A stretch of 64,000 nt of DNA, from positions 120,272,110-120,336,109 of the forward strand of contig OX235279.1 of the NCBI GenBank assembly GCA_944472155.2, read 5' to 3'. Within the stretch, counting starts at the first letter, position 1. Each line of letters opens with the position of its first letter. Below the pieces are notes generated by a model. It made no database searches and had not been told where the DNA came from. It saw only the letters and a list, made by a program, of their open reading frames with translations. The DNA comes from Trichobilharzia szidati (Eukaryota; Platyhelminthes; Trematoda; Strigeidida; Schistosomatidae). Positions 50,860 through 61,100 of the stretch are shown piece by piece. The position numbers and the translations under genes are program-made.

Positions 50860-53800
50860 ATATCTCTTCCTTCCTCATCATCTTAGTTCATATTGAAAGC
50901 TTTTTGTTTATTTTCTCCACTATGCTGGGCAATATAATAAACTTCAATCAATTTCTAGCAGATCACATGGTTAAGCATAGAAGGAGAGAGAGAGAGAGAG
51001 CAAAGGGATTCAGAAAATATGAAGTGTATTTAACATCAATAAAAATTACATAAATGGTACAGAAACACTAACATGTGTGTGTATGTATGTAAATGCATAA
51101 GAAAGAAAGGAAGACAGAAAAGCTGTTCATTTCGACCGTTTCAATGCTTGTGTAGAAACTGGAATTCTCACTGGTTATAGTTTCCACTCTGACATTTAGC
51201 TTAATGAGTACTTGAAACAGTACAGATGCGTTCGGTTCACACATTAATTATCTTACATAGAGCGTACCACTATCACCTTTTTTTTTACATGTATTTGATA
51301 TTATGTGTATGATTGATGGTTTTAAAAAAATTTTTTTACCGTTATGTATTTTACTGTGTACCTTTCAAAGCAGGCATCTATTTTGCCAGAGTAGAATATT
51401 TTTCATTCTTTTATAAGTTCGATCTCCCGGTGAATCGAGTTTGTTCATATCATCATGGACTGCAGATGGTTTTCTACGTGGTCAACATTCAACCACTACA
51501 TTGCAAGTAGAAAGCTTCCTCTATCTGTAAAAATGTATACAAGTTGGCCATCAGAAGTCACATTTAGGAGATGTGCAGTTGTTAACTTTGTGCATAAACT
51601 TTCACTGGGATGCAAAGTTGTATTCCCATCAGATTACTATGTTCACAACAAAATGCTGTTTGAGCTAAAAACTGTTTTCACTTGACTATTGTGTCTGAAA
51701 TGACTATCATGTTGTTTTACCTTGCCATTGTACGATAATGTTAGTGGATTTATAAACATTAAGCCTGTAGACAATTGTCCGGTCAAATCTTTCTCAGTGA
51801 TGTTGATCGAGGTGAATACTGTGAGGGCACTATGAGTGTAAAGTTGAAAATGTTCTGGAGTATCCACTCATACTTTCCGTTGATACTTTTACTGATAGAT
51901 TAAACATTTTATTAAATCTACTCATCCATAGTGTTAGAAGAAAACGAAACATTTCGACATTTCGGTCACAGAAGGAATTTTCATTAAATGGATTTGAAGT
52001 ATTCAAACGCTGCAAGTTGTTAATGCCTACCTATATTATATTTGTGTACATCCTTGGTATCATTAGTTTCAGAGAGATCTCATCCCACAATATTCGATGA
52101 TGAAATATGATTAAGTGAATATTGCTGCAGTAAGCAAATCATGTCTTATCATCCTATCTAATGTTTGAAATGGTCAGTGAGTACAGTGTCAAATTCAGTT
52201 GATATTATTTACAGTCTACCAGTGGTTTTTTCCAGCCTTACTGGAATTCATATTTCGGTGTGCTTCATAGAATCAGCATGCAGTGTACGGAATTGTTTCC
52301 TAATAGTTGTTGACGCTTTTATTTCACCGGATGAAACAGTAACTGTTACTGGTTTCTTTTTTTTTTTATACAGGAAACTTGTCTATGCTAATAATCCTCA
52401 TATAATTTGTATTTTATAGTCGAATGTATGAGTATATGATTGTTTAGTTACATTTTTTTTCTGAAAAAAAATCAAACATAACAATTCTCCTACTGACTAT
52501 CACATTGGATGCGCCAGATGACTTCCTGTTGCATACATTAATTAGCTTTATTTTGTTACTATCGTTGATTAGCTGTCCACTATCCAACTATTTTTCCCCT
52601 TGATTAGACATTAACAAAATTTTCCCTTTCATTCGATTTTTGTTTTGGATTTAGGATTTCTGATTCTTATTTCATTTTCAGTTTTAGTCGGTTAAACTAT
52701 CAGGAAGCCGTAAAGACTGATGTCATGTTTTTATCGTTACTCTTTATCAATGCATTTCCGCAGCGTTGACAAGAAAACAATCAATCCGGCCTTCAGGGAT
52801 GCGAACATGCATCACTTTTTGCCGAGAAAATATAATTATCTATATCCTGTCTGTTAGATTGTGCTGTGTGTACACGGTTTCAGTCTAAAAAGCCTGTGTA
52901 AGACTATGATTTGGGTATCCATTGTACATATGGTCAATGAACTCCAATTAGGACCTTAAATGCGGCTTCTGTGTCGGCTACCAATTAACGTGACTTACTT
53001 TTGTATTTATTACAGAATTATATTCTGCTGTGTATATCAATTTGTATATGACTCTTATGCAGTATCCCTTAACTTCGAATGGGAAATTCGTTGACCACGA
53101 ATACTCATATTTCATTTGTTTGAGTATGTCATTCATTTTTATAGTATGAGAAGAACACAAACATATTTATGGTAGAATTATCTGTAATGATGTGTTTTTA
53201 GTAGACTACTATCAATATAATGCGTGATGGTTGAATGTGAAATGAAATGAATGCGACACGTTTACCATTCAGGCAATGAGTTGAAACCCAAAGTCGTATG
53301 AAATCTAATGTATGTGTCAATTCGCTAGACAGTTGCTGTGGCTTTGTTTCCAGCCCATCAGCTGAGTGGTAATAAACTCACCTTATAACCTCCTGAAGCT
53401 CTTGGACTTGATCTCTGTTTCAATGGTGCTCTCATACTATTGAAGGATTCTGAACTAGGATAAAACAACTGTTCATTGCTCTTTGATTTTCAAGGATTCC
53501 TTAACTTTTGGTTGTTTGTGACAAAATCTGGATTAAATATGTTATATTCCCTAATTAAGTACCACTTCAAGTTGTCACTTACTATATTGATAAAATAAAA
53601 GCGGGAATAGCAGAAAGGTTAGACTTTTAAGTGAAAATGACTTCTGAAGGAAAAATAAAGAAGAGCAGGTGGAAAGAAAAAGTATCACCAGTGGGAGAGT
53701 GCAAGACATTATAAGATAATAATCAGACAGTATCGGTATTTCATGATGTTGGTTCGTCGGAGATGGTTAGTTGATAAGGCACTTTGTTTTTTCTCCCCTC

Positions 53801-54932
53801 TTTTGATCGGTGTGTTCTTCAAAACCCCCCACAGCAAAGTCTACATTTTCAGATGCAATACTATTCACTATGTTGTAGAGTTACTTGATTTTGTGTTATG
53901 GATAGAAAAGGAAACGAACATATTTTGCATCACAAGATAATAGGCTATTTACATGATTTCTTGATTAGAAAAATATTCATGTACGTAGACGGTGGAGTTG
54001 ACGTTTTTCAACCTCAAATAAAAATCGCAGTAAGCTTGAGTCTCACTCTTCAACCTTCTCAGTACTATTAATATTATTTTACTATATAGTTGAATTGCTA
54101 AACAAACTGTTGAGTGTAAATCGATCAACCTGGTGGTGCGTCGGTGGCACATTGGTTATGACCCTCGCCGACCATGCACATGGTCCGGGGTTCGATCCCC
54201 TGCCGACGCACAACCGATATCTATGGTCGGCCTGCAAAATTTGGGCTACCGATATCCATGCTGAAAATTCCATACTTGTACTGAAAATATGGTGTGGCAT
54301 CAAGCTGTAACCAAAAATAAAAATGAGAGAGAGAGAGAGGAAAATCTAAGACAAAAGAAACTGCTCACTTTAATTGCATTAATAGGATAGAGACAATGGT
54401 GTTGTAACCATCGTTTATAAAGCCTTGTATGCCTCTTTATTCTCTACAGCAGTAGCGAATGAGTTCATCCTTTTTTCTTTTATATTTTTTTAATTGAGTA
54501 GACTTTATTTACATGTGCTTAAGGCAACTTTAAGGTGAAGTGACTTATGTGCTCACCACCTTTGCTTATTGTCTTCACTAACTGACCTTATAAGTGTTCT
54601 CTGCATTTTACTAATTATGTACGCGTTACTAGCATTCTTATTATTACTACTACTACTATTATTAATATTACACTACTGTAATGGGTGTTTACCTTAAATA
54701 CTCTGTGTTCAACGTTTTGTTTTATTTGTCTTAGAAGTCATTAGAGTTGTTTTTATTTGAAAATCAAAAACGTTTAAGGTCTTTGTTCAATTTTATTTTT
54801 TCCCCTCACTGTCTGTCGTAGTAAGTTTCCTCCATGTCTTCTAATCGATTCACCTATGTTGAATTGTAAAATATCTCAGACTGTTCTATGCTCTATTCCC
54901 TTTCGTTTCATTTTCATGCATTCTGATGAATC

Positions 54933-54967
<35 letters not shown>

Positions 54968-57900
54968 TGCACCTCATATAAACTGTATAAACAGTGATAT
55001 CATCTTTAATTTTGAAATTTTCGCACTACAGGTGTATGTCGGGACCGCTACAGCCTCAGATAAATTACACTCACCTAACATGGTGTGTTTACCAAGCTCC
55101 AAATGGCCAGATATTGAAACGTATCATATTATGTTTTGGCTACCGAAAATTGCAGTTGATAAAAACAAGAAGACGTCTGAAGGATGGTTAGCTTGTCGTC
55201 CATGTTTACTTGCATCCTCTAGAAATAATAATGTTAACAGTCAGAACTCAACTCATAAAATTACTGAAGTATATCTTAACAACCATCTATTGACAATTCC
55301 ACTGACTTCAAATTATCAAGAGACAGTGTTTTGGTTGAAGTCTGGTGATGTACTTCGTCTTGGGAAGGGAGCACGACAGCTCAAAGTCTGGTCGTATTTA
55401 GAGCTGCAGTCACATATACCTACTGGATTACACACCCCACAAATGCATGATGTCAGCAGTAAGGACATTCACGACGATCTTGCTCAGAATTGCAGAATTC
55501 CTGAGTCACCTACAATTGTAGGAATCAGCAATCTGTATGCGTTAAATGATACTACTCTGACCAATAGCAACGTATCACCCCAGTGTACGAGCTTTTCTGC
55601 CTACTTGAATGTTCTTCCTCATATTAACACCTTTTCTCCTGAAAGGGTTATGTCTCAAGCCATGTATCCAGATGATTTGAAGTGTTCTGAAAGGCTAATG
55701 AAGTTATCTCTTACCAAAGGAAAACAGGTAATTGTAGCAAATAAATCATCATGGTTGCATTCTGTGGCTCAAGTTATTTTTATCTTGTAATTTATGTTTA
55801 ATTAAATGTGGAGGATATTACTAACTTGAAGTTGGTATTTACTACTCACCATAAAATTACATTTTCAATGCACTTATCATTGAATTATCGGTTGCGTTTC
55901 ATGTTGAGTATCAGTGTATTTTCCCTAATTTCTGAACATGCTATTGCTCTATCACAACCGAATGATTATTTAATGTGCTCAAGAATAGAATATTTCACTT
56001 AAGTTCAAAAGTTGTGTGTCTACCGAAAGATTTTGTGATTGATTGTTACCGTAAGACCAGAATATTACTCATTCCTGAAGAAAATATTCTCAGAGGACAA
56101 CTAGTAACAGTGATAATAATGTTGCCTGTGTACTTCAAACAATAGTAATTACTAAAATTATTCATTAAGTAACAGAAGTGACCAAATGTTTCATTGGGCA
56201 ATGATTCATTGTTTTATTTCCACTAGACAGTTTGGCATGTGATGCCACTTTACAGTCTCATCAGTGTATGTCCAATTCATCTCCGTTTCCTTTTGTGTAT
56301 TTGTTGGGTAAATAGGTTCTTGGCTAGTTCAATGCACTGCCAGCGTTCTTCGTTACTTATAATTTCTGATAGGATGTCTGTTATTCGGTATCGAGCTAAG
56401 ACGTCGGTTGATAAAAGTCTGAAGCGTGCTGTTGGAAATGCTTCTGGTGATATGCACACCAAGTCTGTGAACCACATACAATCACTGACTGACTTGAAGT
56501 CAGTGTTAAAAAATTCAGATCTTTTTCCTTGTGGTCATTGCTGCTGATCTCCAGATTGATTTAAGTGTAGTGGATACCTGTCTTGCTTTGTCGATCTGGT
56601 CATAGTTAACTTAAGTATCTTTATGCGTGCAACATGTAGCTGAAACGTTACTGCCTAGATCACTTGAGTAAGTGATATCAATTCCTCTAGACTTCTCCCA
56701 ATGATGCCTATTGTTGTTTGTTATTGTTTACTTTTGAGTATTTTTATCGCCACTGTCTTCCCTATGTTCTTGCACAGTCACCTTGAGAACGTACCCTTCC
56801 TCCTAATCGGTAAGAACCTTCCTTTCTTAACGCACCACTTGTAGCAGAGGAGTAAAGATGTCTGCTTAGGTCCCTGGGTTTGTTTTCAGTGCTTCTGCGG
56901 GATTTAACCCAGTCCAAGTGCTTCCCCGACTGACTTCTGGTAACTGTGCTACCTTAAAGACTTCCTTTTTTGTTGGAGGGTTGGTGCATACTTGTATTTC
57001 TGTGTCCGCAAGTAACTGTCGATTCCAGAATTCTTTAAAGTTATCAGGCTTGAGTTTTCTCCGTCCCTGTAGATTATACTTAGCTCCTCCTTTCATCGTT
57101 CGTTTTCTGTTTCTCCATCCTCCTTTATCTCTACCAGCTTCTAGATCTCCATAGAAAGCCATTCCTTTTCTAGCCTCTTCTTTTTGTCTAAATTGTTTTC
57201 ATAAGTTCCCTTTTAATTCTCCTTCAGAGATTTCCAGTGCACTTCCACTCTTTTCCTTGTTGGTGTTGTCTTACGTCTCCGACATCTTCCTGATGTCTAC
57301 ACTGAAAATACCTTTTGTAGATTTGTGCTTCAGTTTCTGGATGTTGAACTTTAATTGTGGTGTATCTCTTTCTTCTATAAAAGCTTTCAACTTGATCTTG
57401 AAGTTACCTTACAGGGATTAATGATCTAATCCTACATCTGCTTCTCTTTTTGATCGTGTATCCAGTATGGTGGAATTGCACTTTCTTGAGATTGAGATTA
57501 AGTCTATCTGGTGGAATCCAAGTCACCTTGTATATACTGACTCCAATCACGAAACCACTAAATGCACACGCGGCTGCAAACGGTTATCCGTTTTCATTCA
57601 TTTCACCGAGCTCCTTTCAACCCACACACACAAGCGGCACTCTTAGTGTGCTCGTGGTTGTCAGTTGGATGAGTTGACCCTTCAGCTAGCAACTTCGTGA
57701 ATCCAGTTTCATAGCATTTGCTGTTACTGGGTCTTGGTGTTTGAATCGTCTTGAATAAGCTCTTAACCAAGTCTGTCGTATATTGTAAAGTGTATGAACT
57801 TTCTCGTCCAAACAAGAGTGGGAAAACATTTACTCAAATAGCCTAAAAAATGATAGAACTACGAAACTTCGATAAACATAGTTGGGAGACTATCAGCCAT

Positions 57901-58094
57901 GTCTATGGCAAAACACATTGTTCATATGAATCGTAAGTTTGCAAAGATTATACATTAAAATCAACAGCATCATATTACTAAAATATGGATGCCAAGGCGA
58001 TGGCCATCTGCAGAAAAATTGTTTATTGTTATGCATATAACATTAAGCTGAATATTTAGTATATTTTTAACAATATGAATTATTGGTCTGGATA

Positions 58095-58165
<71 letters not shown>

Positions 58166-61100
58166 AATGTCAGTCAGTTATACTAGCTCCACTCCCCCTT
58201 TTCTGTACTTGCATGCAATGGAAATGAAGTTATTTAGGCTAGCCAAATTGATTTTTAGCAGTTACGCTTTTGCTGATGCCTTATGTATAGCATCTGTTCA
58301 TCCAACCTTATAGTTATAATCTTTTTTTCCTGACTTTTCTCATCTCATCATTCATTGTGTGTTATCACCGTTAATATCGTTTTTACTACTATCATCAGTA
58401 TTCCATAAATCGTCTTTGTCTCTCTCTCTCTCCTGTCTTTTCACCTGTTTATTCAAAAATCGATTTCAGATCCAAATCGCCTACTTCGTCACTTAAATAT
58501 ATGAAAAAAATGATCAGCTTTCTCCTTCTTTTTTAAAATAAACGTCGCACCTTTCTTATCCTTCTCTCCCCCTCCCTCGGTCTCTTTTCCAAAATCATTT
58601 CGCATAATGTCTTCATATACACATATCTAGTCAACGTGAACGCAGTATTATTATTAATATTATTATTATTATTATTCCCATTATGATTCACTATTACTCT
58701 CAGGAAAGTATAAGGACGTGACAAGAAAATTGATAAGAGTGAATTTTATCTTTGTTTATTTAAAGTGAAAAAAACATTGCTAAATTATGTATAGTGGAGT
58801 GTGAAATGAACGCGGGAAGCTACTGCTATTAGTCTGATAACGATCAGAAAAAAGAGTCAATTAAATGAAATGCTTTCAAACTGGTGTTTATAACATGTTG
58901 TTCAAATCTGAAGGACAAGAATTTCACTTAAAGGCTTTCTTGATTTCGATTCTCTTTCATCTTTCATGGCCTATACAGTTGAGTAGTATCAATAGCTTCA
59001 GGGGAAACTGAGTGTAGATAAAGCTTATTTATAATGCTGAAGAGCTTCTTTCCATACAATGCGTAGCCTCAGTGTCTACATTACTAATCGTAATTCGAAA
59101 TGTAAGCGATGACCTATTTATTGATAAAAAGTTGCACAGTTAATTTTACCTCAGTTACCTGAAACCGATTTCTCATATAAAAGGCGATAAGTATTGTGTA
59201 TAGAAGTTAATGATACCAACCAGTTGCCTATGCTTAGACAGGTATTGGGACTGCAAACCAAGGTCGACTGACCGAAAGTCCGGGACTTAGGCCATTAGGC
59301 TATAGGCTCATATCATATCATGTGATACAATAGTTTCCTTTACTTAACAAGTAATTTAGATGAGGTTTTTTTTATTTTCGATTGTTAGGATGTGTTTGTT
59401 TAGAATACTGATGTGGGCAATCTGTCTTGTGAATATAATCTAAATCATCGATTTCTGATCACGTCATTAGTAATCTGCCTACTCAAGACTATTTCAAATA
59501 GTCTCTCAATTAATTAAATAAAGTTTAACTCGCAAGACAACGAAGTATTATCAAGAGCTGCATATCCGTTCGATTTTTGTTTACCATCAAACTGAGTGGT
59601 ATGTAATCGGCGTTTTCCAGCTTCCCTTTTTCGTATCTACTCATCAGATATTTTCCGTTTCCTTGAGAACACCACATTTTAGAAACTTAATAATCAGTGT
59701 CAAAATATTACTGAATGGGCACAAAAATTCTGCAACAGTTGGTTCTTAACATCTCAAGCACTTATGTCAGATCAAAAGTTTAAAAACTTCATGAATTGTC
59801 GCTGTTTTGTTGTTATCAAAACTTATTGGTTTCCAGTTTAGTCCTATGCTAGCTAATATCGTTCATCAAGAAAGGTGATGGCTTTTTGTTCGCAACACAT
59901 GTTCCATTTACCTCAATCAGCAGAACTTCAGTCTCATTGATCGACTTTTACTCCTAACCTAGCCCTCCTATTTCTATGTTATAATTATTAAACATATCAC
60001 TCTACCTAACACGAAAGATAAAACAATAACATCTGCGGTGAGAACAGCTTATCTGTGCATGTCTCATAGCCGTAAAGAAGCTCGGAGTGAACTACTGTGC
60101 AGTACACACGTCCTTTGATCAGGGACTGTATGTCACATATACACAAGAGATAATCCTGTTTAGCAAATGCTGGATGAACCTTTTTTACCCGTGCAGAAAC
60201 GTTCATCAGAAGCCAACCCTTCAGCGTTAGCATAACTTCACCAGTACGTGAAGTAGTCGACCATTTTACTGCCTATTCTCAAATTAGTGGTCAATTCTTT
60301 TGGATTATCTTGCATTCAACAAAAGCGATATGTATTCCAAACAGATTTAGATTTCAACTCAGTGTTTTTAGAACCCTCTGAATTTTGTTTGTATCTTTGT
60401 CGAATTGCATTCTGTTGTTTGCTTACTCTAAATCATCCGCCAGACTTTCTCTTGTTGGCGAATTAATTTTTCAAAAGTTGATAATAATATGTCTACATTA
60501 CATTAAAATAAGATTTTTGACAGTGGATATCCCTGAAATACACTACTGTTTGTTATCACCTCAGATGACTTATTGTCGTTTGATATTTGCACTTAATTAG
60601 TAAAACTGTTACATTTTATGTTTCAACAGCTATACGGACAGGTCGTGCTATACAACCATTTGGCATAATTTATTGTAATTTTTTGGTTAAATATAAATAA
60701 CAATTTCTTATTAGCTTTTGAATTTTCTTTTACAGAATAATCTGTCGAATGGATTATGTCCATTGGCTAATCCAAATTCTATTTGTGATTCTTCATCATC
60801 ATCACTGTCATCGTGTACTTCTGCGTCTGAAACAGTCTCCAGTGATTCAACTACTTCTTCATTAAAAGTGCTATCACCCACAGAGTTGAGTGGGCAACAA
60901 CACCATCGAATGGAAGCGTATACAAACACAAATTTCACACAGTCATTGAATTGTGTCAGTAACAAGAGTAATACTACTACTACTACCACTACTACTGCTG
61001 TTGCTACAACAAGTACTACTATAACTACAACTACTCCCATTAATAAAAAATCGTGCATGGAGGAAGGTTTTCGTACATCAAGCCGAAATAGTGAACATGA

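Noticed and set aside
40398..55031. A missing exon between exons 6 and 7
   Set aside because: Both borders are phase 0, and the end of exon 6 plus the start of exon 7 already covers the conserved blocks before the FHA domain.
60711..61058. Minus-strand frame rich in Val and acidic residues
   Set aside because: It is the antisense shadow of exon 8, whose ACT repeat reads as Val in reverse.
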